From Nocardioides lianchengensis (GTDB lineage Bacteria > Actinomycetota > Actinomycetes > Propionibacteriales > Nocardioidaceae): a stretch of DNA of 64,000 bases. Shown here piece by piece: positions 35,598 to 44,517 of the stretch. Positions within the stretch are counted from its first letter, which is position 1. Each line of letters begins with the position of its first letter. The DNA lies in contig NZ_FMZM01000010.1 of assembly GCF_900101465.1 (NCBI RefSeq), forward strand, positions 62,001-126,000. The letters are read 5' to 3'. The notes below the pieces were generated by a model, which was given only the letters and a program-made list of their open reading frames with translations, was not told the DNA's origin and searched no databases. The position numbers and the translations under genes were made by a program.

Positions 35598-36005
35598 ATG
35601 AGCTGGGACGTGGTGGTCGTGGACGTGGCGCGACCGAGGCCTCGGGTCGCCGAGCTCGACGAGGCCCTGGTGCGCCCACTCGGCCCGGCCGACGACCTGC
35701 GTGCCTGGCTGTCCGAGGAGCTGCCGGGCACGGACTGGTCCGACCCGCGCTGGGGCGCGTGGTCCGACGGCGAGCACCTCTTCGAGCTGAGCCTCGACGA
35801 GGACCCCGTCACGATGCTGATGATCGGGGTGCGCGGCGGCGGCGACCCGGTCGCGGTGCTGCGCCGACTGACGCAGGCCCACGACTGGAGTGTGGTCGAC
35901 ACCAGCACGGGCGACTGGCTCGACCTCGACGACGGGGACGACGGCGGCGCCGGCTGGATGGGGTTCCGGGCCTTCCGCGACCACGACGTCACTCGGGGCT
36001 CGTGA
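35598..36005 (+). CDS. Conserved small protein, function unknown
   Basis: The 135-residue acidic protein begins [20 protein letters not shown] and has [33 protein letters not shown] and [12 protein letters not shown]. It resembles a widespread family of short uncharacterised bacterial proteins with the same order of motifs. It has no signal peptide or membrane helix. Its stop lies 17 nt inside the end of the convergent pyruvate oxidase gene. The 199-nt gap between lepA and this gene carries both promoters, and no other feature was seen there. Confidence 0.75.
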   Translation: MSWDVVVVDVARPRPRVAELDEALVRPLGPADDLRAWLSEELPGTDWSDPRWGAWSDGEHLFELSLDEDPVTMLMIGVRGGGDPVAVLRRLTQAHDWSVVDTSTGDWLDLDDGDDGGAGWMGFRAFRDHDVTRGS

Positions 36006-37713
36006 CCGCCTCCTTGGTCTTGGCGATCGCGAAGCCCCACGCCTGACCGAGCGTCGGCTGGGGCGGGATCGACACCTCGTCGGGGTTGGTGAGCACGTCG
36101 AGCAGCACCGGGCCGTCGTACGCCATCGTCTCGGCCACCGCGGCCTCCAGGTCGTGGGGGTCCTCGACCCGGATGCCTCGCATGCCCACCGCCTCGGCCA
36201 CCTTCGCGAAGTCGGGGTTGTGCAGCACGGTGCCGAACTCGGGCAGGCCGGCCTGCTCCATCTCCAGCTTGACCATGCCGAGCCGACCGTTGTCGAAGAT
36301 CACCAGCTTCACCGGGAGGTCGTGGCTCACGGCCGTGAGCAGGTCGCCCATCAGCATCGACAGGCCGCCGTCGCCGCAGCAGGCGACCACCTGCCGCGTC
36401 CGGTCGAGCCCCGCGGCGCCGAGGGCCTGCGGCATGGCGTTGGCCATCGAGCCGAGGTTGAACGAGCCGAGGAGCCGGCGCTCACCGGTCATCCGGACGA
36501 ACCGGGCGAGCCAGGTGGTGGCCATGCCGGTGTCGACCGTGAACACCGCGTCGGGGGCGGCGTACCGGTCCAGCAGCCCGGCGAGCAGCTCGGGCCGGAT
36601 CCGGCCCTCGGGATTGTCGACCTTCCGGCGGAGCAGGCCCTTCGGCTTCCGGTCGTACGACGGGTCGAGGAACTGCTGCTGCCGCTCCCGCCACGCGTCG
36701 TACGACGCCCGCGCCTTGTCCAGGTGTCCTCCGTCGGTCCGGGGCCGGACCCGCTCCACCAGGGCCTGCACGGCGAGCCGGGCGTCGCCGACCACGGCGT
36801 GCTCCACCGGCGTACGGCGGCCGACGTGCGAGCCGTCCGCATCGACCTGCACCGTCGTGGTGCCGTGCGGGAGGAACTGCATGTAGGGGAAGTCGGTGCC
36901 GAGCATCAGCAGCAGGTCGCACTTCTCGAAGGCCACGGCGCTGGCGTGGTTGCCCAGCAGCCCGGACTGCCCGACCTCGAACGGGTTGTCCTGCTCGAGG
37001 CCCTCCTTGGCCTTCAGGGTCAGCACCATCGGCGCCTGCAGTCGCTCTGCGAGCGCGAGCACCTCGGCCCGGGCGTGCCGGGCGCCCTGACCGACGAGCA
37101 AGGTCACCCGCTCCGCACCGTCGATCGCCCGGACCGCGGCGGCGACCGACTCCTCCGACGGCGGGACCGGCGGCGGCTCGACGACGAAGCGCGGGACCGC
37201 CGTGCCCTTCGGCACCTCCAGCTCCCCCACGTCGCCGGGCAGGGTGAGCACGGCGACCCCGCGCTCCTGCAGGGCGGCGTTCCCGGCCTGCTCGATCAGG
37301 CGTGGCAGCTGGTCGACGCTGGTGACCGTCGCGCGGAAGACCGCCACGTCGGCGAAGAGGGCGTCGTTGTCGACCTCCTGGAAGAAGTCGCTGCCGATGT
37401 CCTCGCGCGGGACCTGGCCGCAGATCGCCAGGACCGGGGCATGGGACTTCTTGGCGTCGTAGAGCCCGTTGAGCAGGTGCACGGCACCGGGTCCGACGGT
37501 GCCCATGCACACGCCGAGCCGGCCGGTGAGCTGGGCCTGGGCGCCGGCCGCGAAGGCGCCCACCTCCTCGTGTCGGACCCCGATCCACTCGATCCGGTCC
37601 TCCCGCCGGATCGCGTCGGTCACCGGGTTGAGCGCATCGCCGACCACGCCCCACACCTGGGTCACGCCGTGCTCGGCGAGGGTCTCGATCAACAGCTCCG
37701 CGACAGTGGTCAT
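35989..37713 (-). CDS. poxB: Pyruvate oxidase/dehydrogenase (quinone), PoxB-type ThDP enzyme
   Basis: The enzyme decarboxylates pyruvate to acetate and CO2 and passes electrons through FAD to membrane quinone. The 574-residue protein matches PoxB in length and layout: an N-terminal PYR domain ([16 protein letters not shown], the Glu in [14 protein letters not shown] near residue 50), a central FAD domain, and a C-terminal PP domain with [17 protein letters not shown] (GDG motif, about residue 430) and [14 protein letters not shown]. The ATG at 37713 has a GGAGGTG ribosome site. Related acetolactate-synthase-like enzymes share the fold, but length and FDNGRLGM favour PoxB. Confidence 0.88.
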   Translation of the reverse strand: MTTVAELLIETLAEHGVTQVWGVVGDALNPVTDAIRREDRIEWIGVRHEEVGAFAAGAQAQLTGRLGVCMGTVGPGAVHLLNGLYDAKKSHAPVLAICGQVPREDIGSDFFQEVDNDALFADVAVFRATVTSVDQLPRLIEQAGNAALQERGVAVLTLPGDVGELEVPKGTAVPRFVVEPPPVPPSEESVAAAVRAIDGAERVTLLVGQGARHARAEVLALAERLQAPMVLTLKAKEGLEQDNPFEVGQSGLLGNHASAVAFEKCDLLLMLGTDFPYMQFLPHGTTTVQVDADGSHVGRRTPVEHAVVGDARLAVQALVERVRPRTDGGHLDKARASYDAWRERQQQFLDPSYDRKPKGLLRRKVDNPEGRIRPELLAGLLDRYAAPDAVFTVDTGMATTWLARFVRMTGERRLLGSFNLGSMANAMPQALGAAGLDRTRQVVACCGDGGLSMLMGDLLTAVSHDLPVKLVIFDNGRLGMVKLEMEQAGLPEFGTVLHNPDFAKVAEAVGMRGIRVEDPHDLEAAVAETMAYDGPVLLDVLTNPDEVSIPPQPTLGQAWGFAIAKTKEAVTSPE

Positions 37714-37747
37714 CACCTCCGGTACCCGGACCCGGCAGGATGTCCCG

Positions 37748-38698
37748 GTGATCGCGACCACCGTGCCCTTCGGCCGCACCGCCCGCCGCCTGGAGTGGGC
37801 CCACCTGCCCCCACACGTGAGGGCCCTCGTGGAGCGTGAGTGCGGCTCGGCCGTGGTCGAGGCGACCTCGCAGGGCGGCGGCTTCACCCCCGGCTTCGCG
37901 TCGGTGCTGCGCTGCGAGGACGGCAGCCGTCACTTCGTGAAGGCGGCGTCCACCAAGGCCCAGCGGGCCTTCGCCCTCTCCTACCGCGAGGAGGCCCGCA
38001 AGCTCGGCGCCCTGCCGCCCGAGGCCCCGGCGCCGCGGCTGATGTGGCTGCACGACCGCGACGACTGGGTGGTCCTGGGGATCGAGCACGTCGAGGCCGC
38101 GACCCCGCGGCGCCCCTGGAGGGTGGGCGACGTCGAGGGCGCGGCCGCGATGCTCGAGTCCCTGGCGGCCACGCTGACCCCCGCTCCGCCGGCCCTCGAC
38201 CTGACCCCGGTCGCCGACGACCTCGCCGACTGGCCGGCCGCGTGGGACCACGTGCGCCTCACCCGTCCGGACCTCACCCACCTCGACGACGCCGCCGGGC
38301 TCGCTGCCGGCTTCGCCGCCGTGGGTGCCGGCGACACCGTCGTGCACACCGACGTCCGTGACGACAACCTGCTGCTCGCCGCCGACGGCCGGGTCGTGCT
38401 CTGCGACTGGAACTGGCCCGTGCTCGGCGCCGCCTGGCTCGACACCGTGCTGCTGATGGTCGGCCCGCGGGGTGACGGCCTGGACGTCGACGCGCTCTTG
38501 GCGCGACTCCCCCTGACACGCGACGTTCCCGCCGACCACGTCGACGCGTTCCTCGCGCTGCTCACGGGCTACTTCTGGAAGCAGGGCGACGAACGGGTGC
38601 CGCCCGCCTCGCCGTACCTGCGCGACTTCCAGCGCTGGCAGGGTGACGTGGTCTGGGACTGGCTGGCCGAGCGTCGCGGCTGGCATGACCCGGCCTGA
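37748..38698 (+). CDS. APH-type phosphotransferase (kinase-like) protein
   Basis: The 316-residue protein has the APH/choline-kinase fold: a Gly-rich nucleotide loop (TSQGGGFTPGFASVLR, about residue 42), the lysine in HFVKAAS (about 65), the catalytic loop VVHTDVRDDNLLL (about 200), and LCDWNWPVLGAAW with the metal-binding Asp (about 219). The substrate is unknown. It starts with GTG at 37748, divergent from poxB with 34 nt between them, and ends before the rpsT promoter. Confidence 0.82.
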   Translation: MIATTVPFGRTARRLEWAHLPPHVRALVERECGSAVVEATSQGGGFTPGFASVLRCEDGSRHFVKAASTKAQRAFALSYREEARKLGALPPEAPAPRLMWLHDRDDWVVLGIEHVEAATPRRPWRVGDVEGAAAMLESLAATLTPAPPALDLTPVADDLADWPAAWDHVRLTRPDLTHLDDAAGLAAGFAAVGAGDTVVHTDVRDDNLLLAADGRVVLCDWNWPVLGAAWLDTVLLMVGPRGDGLDVDALLARLPLTRDVPADHVDAFLALLTGYFWKQGDERVPPASPYLRDFQRWQGDVVWDWLAERRGWHDPA

Positions 38699-38710
38699 CT
38701 CCTGCGTGAT

Positions 38711-38740
38711 TTGGGCGGCCCGCCGCGCCACTGTTAATCT
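38711..38740 (+). promoter_or_regulatory. Candidate rpsT promoter
   Basis: TTGGGC (38711-38716) and TAATCT (38735-38740) are separated by 18 nt, giving a reasonable sigma-70-type promoter and an rpsT leader of about 80 nt. Confidence 0.42.
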
Positions 38741-38829
38741 CGTACGTCGCGTGTCTGGCCGTAGCCGTCCGCCGACCGCGCACCACGAACTTTCCTAGCT
38801 TCATCCACACCTACGACGAAGGCGCAGAA

Positions 38830-39090
38830 GTGGCGAACATCAAGTCCCAGATCAAGCGGAACAAGCAGAACGAGAAGGCGCACGAGCGCAACAAGGCCGT
38901 GAAGACCGGCCTGAAGTCTGCTGTCCGCAAGTTCCGCGAGCTCGCGGAGGCCGGTGACAAGGAGGCCGCGACCGTGGCCGGCCGCGACGCCGCCAAGAAG
39001 CTCGACAAGGCCGCCTCCAAGGGCGTCATCCACAAGAACCAGGCCGCGAACCGCAAGTCCGCGATCGCCAAGAAGACCGCCTCTCTCTGA
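38830..39090 (+). CDS. rpsT: 30S ribosomal protein S20
   Basis: S20 binds the 5' domain of 16S rRNA early in 30S assembly. The 86-residue, strongly basic protein begins [20 protein letters not shown] from a GTG and has the family's long helices ([33 protein letters not shown]). Length and Lys/Arg content are typical. It has its own promoter and an intrinsic terminator, and is convergent with holA. Confidence 0.96.
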   Translation: MANIKSQIKRNKQNEKAHERNKAVKTGLKSAVRKFRELAEAGDKEAATVAGRDAAKKLDKAASKGVIHKNQAANRKSAIAKKTASL

Positions 39091-39102
39091 GTCGTTCTCG
39101 CC

Positions 39103-39135
39103 AAGGCGCCGCCCCCTCGGGGTCGGCGCCTTTTT
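39103..39135 (+). terminator. Intrinsic terminator of rpsT
   Basis: AAGGCGCC pairs with GGCGCCTT around a C/G-rich stem interior and is followed by TTTTT, 13 nt after the rpsT stop. This is the clearest rho-independent terminator on the plus strand of the window. Confidence 0.88.
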
Positions 39136-39149
39136 GGCGTGGTGCCGCT

Positions 39150-39189
39150 GGTCGAGTGCCGCCGAGGGCCGAGGCGGTGTATCGAGACC
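39150..39189. repeat. REP-like palindromic repeat, GGTCGAGT...ATCGAGACC form
   Basis: The unit opens GGTCGAGTGCCGCC and closes GGCGGTGTATCGAGACC, with GCCGCC/GGCGGT inner pairing. It lies between the rpsT terminator and the holA stop, which it touches. Its ends match those of the unit at 6269-6326. Confidence 0.65.
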
Positions 39190-40175
39190 TAGCGGCCCTC
39201 GCGCAGCCCCGTGACCGTGAGCACCAGGCGCTCCAGGGTGTACGACGCGTCGGTCGCCGCGCCCTTGATGTCGGCGTCGGCCTGGGCGACCGCGCGGATC
39301 GCCCGGGCGATCCCGGCGTCGCTCCAGCCGCGGGCCTGGTCGCGCAGGGTGCGCAGCTTCCACGGCGGCACCCCGACCTCGCGGGCCAGGTCGGCGTCGC
39401 GCATCCGGCCGGGCGCGGACTTGAACCGGGCCAGCCCGCGGGCGCTGCCGGCGAAGGCCGAGGTGACCAGGACGGCGGCGGTGCCGCCCTCCAGCGCCCA
39501 GCGCAGCTCCTCGAGGGCGGCCTGGCGGCGACCGGAGAACGCGGCGTCGGCGACGGCGAAGGACTTGGCCTCGGCGCGGCCGCCGTAGTACTTCTGCACC
39601 TTCTCGAGGTCGATGGGCGCGCCCGCGAAGTCGTTGGTGAGCTGGTGGGCGGCGGCCGACAGCGAGCGCAGGTCCTGGCCGACGGCCTGGACCAGGAACG
39701 CCGCCCCCTCCTGGTCGATGCTCGAGCCGTGGCTGCGCACCTCGCTGGCCACGAAGGCCGGCAGCTCGGACGGGCGCAGCTCGCCGGACTTGGACTCGGT
39801 GACCGTGGCCAGCTTGCGCAGCTTGGTCAGCACCCCGGAGCCCTTCGGGCCGCCGCCGTGGACCAGGACCAAAGCGACCTCGTCGGCGGGCGCCGCGGCG
39901 TAGCCCAGCAGTCCCTCGACCGACTCCTCCGGCAGGTTCTCCAGCGACCGCACCACGACGCAGCGGATGCTGGAGAAGAGAGACGGCGCCGCCAGCTCGC
40001 CGAGCGTGGCCAGGGACAGCTCGGACGCGGCGGTCTCGGCCAGCTCGGCCTCGGCATCGTGGGCCCGGACGGCGGCCCGGACGGCCACCACCGTGCGCTC
40101 GTTGAGGAACTCCTCCTTGCCGGTCACCAGGGTGACCCGACCGAGGACGTCTGCTGCCTGAGGACCGCTCGCCAT
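39189..40175 (-). CDS. holA: DNA polymerase III subunit delta
   Basis: The delta subunit opens the beta clamp within the clamp loader. The 328-residue protein has the expected features: VTLVTGKEEFLNERTV near the N-terminus, VVVRSLENLPEESVEGLL, VLVHGGGPKGSGVLTKLRK (about 105) and the C-terminal collar domain (FKSAPGRMRDADLAREVGVPPWKL). The ATG at 40175 has GGAGG ten nt upstream and is preferred to a GTG seven codons earlier. It follows comEC by 32 nt, so comEA-comEC-holA form the usual actinobacterial cluster. Confidence 0.93.
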   Translation of the reverse strand: MASGPQAADVLGRVTLVTGKEEFLNERTVVAVRAAVRAHDAEAELAETAASELSLATLGELAAPSLFSSIRCVVVRSLENLPEESVEGLLGYAAAPADEVALVLVHGGGPKGSGVLTKLRKLATVTESKSGELRPSELPAFVASEVRSHGSSIDQEGAAFLVQAVGQDLRSLSAAAHQLTNDFAGAPIDLEKVQKYYGGRAEAKSFAVADAAFSGRRQAALEELRWALEGGTAAVLVTSAFAGSARGLARFKSAPGRMRDADLAREVGVPPWKLRTLRDQARGWSDAGIARAIRAVAQADADIKGAATDASYTLERLVLTVTGLREGR

Positions 40176-40207
40176 GATGGGTCCAGCCTCCCACACGGGA
40201 CCGACGC

Positions 40208-42520
40208 TCAGCCCCGGGTGGCGGTCGCCGGATCACCGTCGTCGGCCACCACCGCGAGGTCGCCGTCCTCGTCGGTGCGCAGCACCTCGGCGCCGGTCTC
40301 GGACAGCGGGTCCAGGACCTCCGGGGACGGGTGTCCGTAGTCGTTGTCGGCGCCCACGGAGACCAGCACGACCTCGGCCCCCAGCGCCGCGAGGAAGGCA
40401 GGGTCCTGGTGCCGGCTGCCGTGGTGGGGCAGCTTCAGGACGTCGACCCGCAGGCCGGGCAGCGAGCGGGCCAGCCCCGCCTGGCCCGGCGGCTCGAGGT
40501 CGCCGGTCAGCAGCATCCGGATCCCGCGCACCTCGACGAGCAGGACGACGCTCGCGTCGTTGGCGGCGCTCCCGTCCCCGGGACCGTCCCGCACCGGGCC
40601 AGCCGGGCCGAGCACCTGGACCGTCGCCTCCCCGACCCGCCGGGTGCCCGGGACCGCGGTCCGGACCGGCACGTCGGCCCCGACCGTGGCGTCCCGGACC
40701 AGGTCCACGCCCCCGGGCGGATCGAGCACGGGCGTGATCTCGACGACGCCGACCTCGCGCCCCCCGAGCACCCCGGACAGCCCGTCGACGTGGTCGGCGT
40801 GGAAGTGGGTGAGCACGACCAGCGGCACCGCGCTGACCCCGAGCCGGTCGAGGCACCCGTCCACCGCTCCCGGGTCGGGTCCGGCGTCGACCACCATCGC
40901 CGCCCCCGGCCCGACCCGGACCACGAGCGCGTCGCCCTGGCCCACGTCGCAGGCCACGAGCACCCAGCCGTCCGGCGGCCAGCCCGGGCTCGGCAGCCGG
41001 ACCACGACGGTCACCACCATCACCAGGCAGCAGGCGAGGCCCCCGGCGCGGTGGCGCAGCAGCCGCGGGGCCAGGACGGCGATCGCCACGCTCAGCGCCG
41101 TCAGGACGAGCAGCGAGAGCGGCCCGGTCCCCCAGTCGACCGCCGACGCCGGCAGGTCCGCGCCGCGGCGCGCGACCAGCACGATCCACCCGACGCACCA
41201 GGACGCGAGCGTGCCCGCCACCCGCCCGAGCGGCCCCCAGACCAGCCCCACCAGGCCTCCCAGCAGCCCCAGCACCGTGGCAGGCCCGACGACCGGGGCG
41301 ACCAGCAGGTTGGCCGCCACGGCGACCAGACTCACCTGGCCCGAGATCGCGGCGACCAGCGGCGTGCACGCCAGCTGGGCCGCCGCCGGCACCGCGATCG
41401 CCTCGGCCAGCCACCGCGGCAGCCACCGCGCGAGGGCGTCGCGCCACCCCGGCGCCAGGACCAGGATGCCCGCGGTGGCCAGCACCGACAGGGCAAAGCC
41501 GATCGACACCGCGAGCGCCGGCTGGAGCAGGAGCAGCGCCGTGACGGCCACTCCGAGGGCCCGGAACCCTCGCCTCCGACCGTCGGTCCCCATGCCCAGC
41601 AGGCCGACCGTGCCCATCGCCGCGGCCCGGACCACGCTGGGCTCCGTGCGGGCGAGCAGCACGAACCCGCAGATGCCCGCGGCACCGACCAGGTAGAGCC
41701 AGCGCCCGCGCACCCCCAGCCACCGGCACCCGACCAGCAGGAACCCGACGACCAGGGTCAGGTTGGTGCCGGACACGGCCAGCAGGTGGGTCAGCCCGGT
41801 CGTCCGGAAGTCGTCGGCGAGCGCAGGATCGAGGCCGCCGTCGTCGCCGTCGACCAGGGCCGGGACCAGCGCGCGCTGGTCGGCGGGCCGGTGGGCCACC
41901 GAGTCGCGCACCGATGCCCGCACCCGGTCGGCCGCGCGCCACCACACGTCCGGCGCCGCCACAGGCACCGGCTCCCCCGCCGCCCCGAGGACCGCGGCGA
42001 CGTCGCCGTCGTCGGAGGGCGAGAGCCGGCCCGTCGCCCGCACCGTCGTACCGAGCGGCACCGACCTCCAGGCGTCGTCACCCAGCACCAGCACCGGCGT
42101 CGCCAGCGAGTACGACGAGCCGCGACCGGTCACGGCCCGGACCTCGACGCGGAGCATGACCTGGTCGGCGAACCGCCCGTGCACGACCCGCGGGTCGGAG
42201 GTCACCGTGGCCACCACCGTCGCCACGGCCCCGTCGGCCGCCAGCCGGGCCACCGGGTTGCGGGCGACCTGCTCCTGCCGCAGGAGGGCAGCGCCGGCCA
42301 CGGCCGCGCCGACGAGCAGGACCGCCACCGCGGTCAGCGCCGCCCGCCGCCCGCGTCTCCGGGCGAGGACCGGCACCGCACCCAGGACCCCGAGGCCCGC
42401 GGCCAGGACCGGTGGCCACGAGCCGTGGTGGCCCAGGAGCCCACCCGCCCACGCCGCCAGGCCGAGCAGCGGCATCCGGAGGTCCGGCCGGTCCCGGACC
42501 TCCCCGGGGTCGAGCCGCAC
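40208..42520 (-). CDS. comEC: ComEC/Rec2-family DNA uptake channel protein
   Basis: ComEC forms the membrane channel for single-stranded DNA in natural transformation. The 770-residue protein has an N-terminal OB-like region (to about residue 200), a competence domain with many membrane helices (GLTHLLAVSGTNLTLVVGFL near 240, the core ComEC motif), and a C-terminal metallo-beta-lactamase domain with THFHADHVDGLSG (about 570) and LKLPHHGSRHQD (about 715). All metal ligands appear present. It starts with GTG one nt after the comEA stop. Competence has rarely been shown in this group, so uptake is family inference. Confidence 0.92.
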   Translation of the reverse strand: MRLDPGEVRDRPDLRMPLLGLAAWAGGLLGHHGSWPPVLAAGLGVLGAVPVLARRRGRRAALTAVAVLLVGAAVAGAALLRQEQVARNPVARLAADGAVATVVATVTSDPRVVHGRFADQVMLRVEVRAVTGRGSSYSLATPVLVLGDDAWRSVPLGTTVRATGRLSPSDDGDVAAVLGAAGEPVPVAAPDVWWRAADRVRASVRDSVAHRPADQRALVPALVDGDDGGLDPALADDFRTTGLTHLLAVSGTNLTLVVGFLLVGCRWLGVRGRWLYLVGAAGICGFVLLARTEPSVVRAAAMGTVGLLGMGTDGRRRGFRALGVAVTALLLLQPALAVSIGFALSVLATAGILVLAPGWRDALARWLPRWLAEAIAVPAAAQLACTPLVAAISGQVSLVAVAANLLVAPVVGPATVLGLLGGLVGLVWGPLGRVAGTLASWCVGWIVLVARRGADLPASAVDWGTGPLSLLVLTALSVAIAVLAPRLLRHRAGGLACCLVMVVTVVVRLPSPGWPPDGWVLVACDVGQGDALVVRVGPGAAMVVDAGPDPGAVDGCLDRLGVSAVPLVVLTHFHADHVDGLSGVLGGREVGVVEITPVLDPPGGVDLVRDATVGADVPVRTAVPGTRRVGEATVQVLGPAGPVRDGPGDGSAANDASVVLLVEVRGIRMLLTGDLEPPGQAGLARSLPGLRVDVLKLPHHGSRHQDPAFLAALGAEVVLVSVGADNDYGHPSPEVLDPLSETGAEVLRTDEDGDLAVVADDGDPATATRG

Positions 42521-42521
42521 C

Positions 42522-43493
42522 TCACACCGTGACGTGCGGCGTCAGCGTCGCGAGCGTCTTGTCGCCGATGCCGTCGACCTCCAGCAGCTCCTGGACCGCC
42601 GTGAAGCCGCCGTGCTCGTCGCGCCAGGCCACGATCGCCTGGGCGGTCACCGGGCCGATCTCGGGCAGCAGCTCCAGCTCCGCAGCGGTGGCGGTGTTGA
42701 GGTTGACCAGCGTCCCGGCCGCCGGGGCGGCACCGCCGGGCGCCGCGGACCCTCCGGCCCCCGCCACCGGGCCGGCCGGCTCCCCCACCACGACCTGCTC
42801 GCCGTCGACGAGCACCCGGGCCAGGTTCAGCGACGAGAGATCGACGCCGCGGCGGGCGCCGCCTGCGGCCTCGACGGCGTCCACCACCCGCGAGCCGGCG
42901 TCGAGGACCGCGATGCCGGGTCGGCGTACCTTGCCTGTCACGTCGACGGTCACGGAGCCGCCTGCCTCCGGCGCGGCCGCCGCCCCGGAGGCGGGCGCTT
43001 CGAGGGCGGCCGGGGACGCCTCCGTGCCCTCTGCGGGCGCCGCCTCGAACCGCCCCGCCACCGGGTCGGCGTCACCACGGACGACCCACCAGCAGGTGAC
43101 CGCCAGCCCCAGCGCCACCAGCACCGCGACCACCGCGAGGTGGGCCGGCCCCAGCCCCACGGGTCCGCGCAGCGGCTCCGGCAGCAGCCCCGCCAGGGCC
43201 CGGCCGGGAGCGAGCCGGCGCCGGGCGGCGTGCCGTCCGGGTCGGGGCACCTCGGGTGCGAGCTCGTCGAGGTCGGGCACGTACGGCGCCGGATCCGGCA
43301 CCGGACCCGGCACCGGACCCGGACCCAGGCGAGGCGCGGCGAGGCGGGTGTGGTCGCTCCACCAGTCGTCGGGACTGTCCGGAACCTCCGGCCCCTCGTC
43401 TTCGGGTCGCGCCGCCGCCAGCTCGGCGCTCAGCTGCGCGAGCCGTCGCGAGACGGCCTCCTGGTGCTCGGGGCTCGGGCGGCGGGTGCGCAT
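42522..43493 (-). CDS. comEA: ComEA-family DNA-binding protein
   Basis: ComEA binds double-stranded DNA outside the membrane and feeds it to ComEC. The 323-residue protein has a long Pro-rich cytoplasmic N-terminus, one membrane helix (LAVVAVLVALGLAVTCWWVV, about residues 120-139), an SLBB domain (VTVDVTGKVRRPGIAVLDAG, about 185), an Ala/Gly/Pro linker, and a C-terminal helix-hairpin-helix pair (VNLNTATAAELELLPEIGP, LLEVDGIGDKTLATL). The cytoplasmic part is longer than in classical ComEA. The intergenic region downstream carries a REP-like repeat. Confidence 0.92.
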   Translation of the reverse strand: MRTRRPSPEHQEAVSRRLAQLSAELAAARPEDEGPEVPDSPDDWWSDHTRLAAPRLGPGPVPGPVPDPAPYVPDLDELAPEVPRPGRHAARRRLAPGRALAGLLPEPLRGPVGLGPAHLAVVAVLVALGLAVTCWWVVRGDADPVAGRFEAAPAEGTEASPAALEAPASGAAAAPEAGGSVTVDVTGKVRRPGIAVLDAGSRVVDAVEAAGGARRGVDLSSLNLARVLVDGEQVVVGEPAGPVAGAGGSAAPGGAAPAAGTLVNLNTATAAELELLPEIGPVTAQAIVAWRDEHGGFTAVQELLEVDGIGDKTLATLTPHVTV

Positions 43494-43584
43494 GGCACCA
43501 ACCTAGGAAGATCCGTGGCCGTCCGGGACCGGGTGGCGCCGACCTGTGGAGAGCGTGCGCCGGGCGGGGTCCTGTGGACGCTTC

Positions 43585-43623
43585 GGGGGTTTCGAGACGG
43601 GACTTCGTCCCTCCTCAACCACC
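43585..43623. repeat. REP-like repeat, inverted copy of the TTGAG...CGAAACC form
   Basis: On the minus strand it reads GGTGGTTGAGGAGGGACGAAG and closes TCTCGAAACCCC, with a GGGACGAAGTCCC hairpin in the middle. It lies between degV and comEA and matches the units at 9093-9138 and 55374-55513. Confidence 0.68.
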
Positions 43624-43626
43624 GGG

Positions 43627-44493
43627 TCAGAGCCGGGGGGCCACGCAGACCGCGATCATGCCGGGACCGACGTGGGCGCCGAGCACCGCCCCGAGCTCAC
43701 CGCACCAGATGTCGCGGTCGCCGTCGGGTCCCGCCAGGTTGGGCGCGAGCCGGCCGGCGAGCCTCTCGACCAGCTGGGCCGCCCGCTCGGCGTTGGCGAG
43801 ATGGCCCACCCACACGTCCACCTGCGCCTCGCCCGCGGCCGTCACCGCGATCTCCTCGAGCCGACCGAGCGCCCGGGCCGACGTACGCACGCGCTCGAGC
43901 GAGGCGACCTTGCCGTCCTCGATCTGCAGCAGCGGCTTGACCGCGAGGGCTCCTCCGAACAGCGCCGCGGCCGCGCCGATCCGACCGCCCCGGCGCAGGT
44001 ACTCGAGGGTGTCGACGTAGAACAGCGAGGTGGAGGCGGCCGCGCGGGCCCGGGCGGCCTCGGCGGCCTCGGCGGCGCTCCCGCCCCGGGCGACCACCTC
44101 GGCGGCGGCCAGCGCGGCGTACCCGGTCGCGACGCCGACCTGGCGACTGTCGACGGTGACGACCGGGACCGGCGAGTCCCGCGCAGCCAGCTGGGCCGAC
44201 TCGAAGGTGCCGCTCATGTCGCCGGAGAGGTGCACGGACACGATCTCGGTCGCGCCCTCGCGGGCCGCCTCCTCGTAGACGGCCAGCATCGCCGACGGCG
44301 AGGGCCGCGACGTACTGACCGGCGTCCAGGCCCGCAGCGCCTCGGCGAGCCGCGCGGGCGTGGCCTCCGGCGACCCCTCGTCGTGGACCTCGGCCCCGAT
44401 CACCACCTGGAGCGGGACGACGACGATGCCGTGCTCGGCCGCCACCTCCGGCGGGAGGCTGGCGGTCGAGTCGGTGACGACGACCACGGGCAT
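43627..44493 (-). CDS. DegV family fatty-acid-binding protein
   Basis: DegV/FakB proteins bind a fatty acid, which the kinase FakA can phosphorylate. The 288-residue protein has the family opening VVVTDSTASLPPEVA, VSTSRPSPSAMLAVYEEA (about 58, with the TSxPSP fatty-acid carboxylate site), VSVHLSGDMSGTFESAQ and VTVDSRQVGVATGY. No fakA-like gene is adjacent. It is followed by leuS at 24 nt but the two are on the same strand with leuS upstream, so they may be cotranscribed. Confidence 0.9.
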   Translation of the reverse strand: MPVVVVTDSTASLPPEVAAEHGIVVVPLQVVIGAEVHDEGSPEATPARLAEALRAWTPVSTSRPSPSAMLAVYEEAAREGATEIVSVHLSGDMSGTFESAQLAARDSPVPVVTVDSRQVGVATGYAALAAAEVVARGGSAAEAAEAARARAAASTSLFYVDTLEYLRRGGRIGAAAALFGGALAVKPLLQIEDGKVASLERVRTSARALGRLEEIAVTAAGEAQVDVWVGHLANAERAAQLVERLAGRLAPNLAGPDGDRDIWCGELGAVLGAHVGPGMIAVCVAPRL

Positions 44494-44517
44494 GCGACGA
44501 AGGTTAGAGGACCGGCC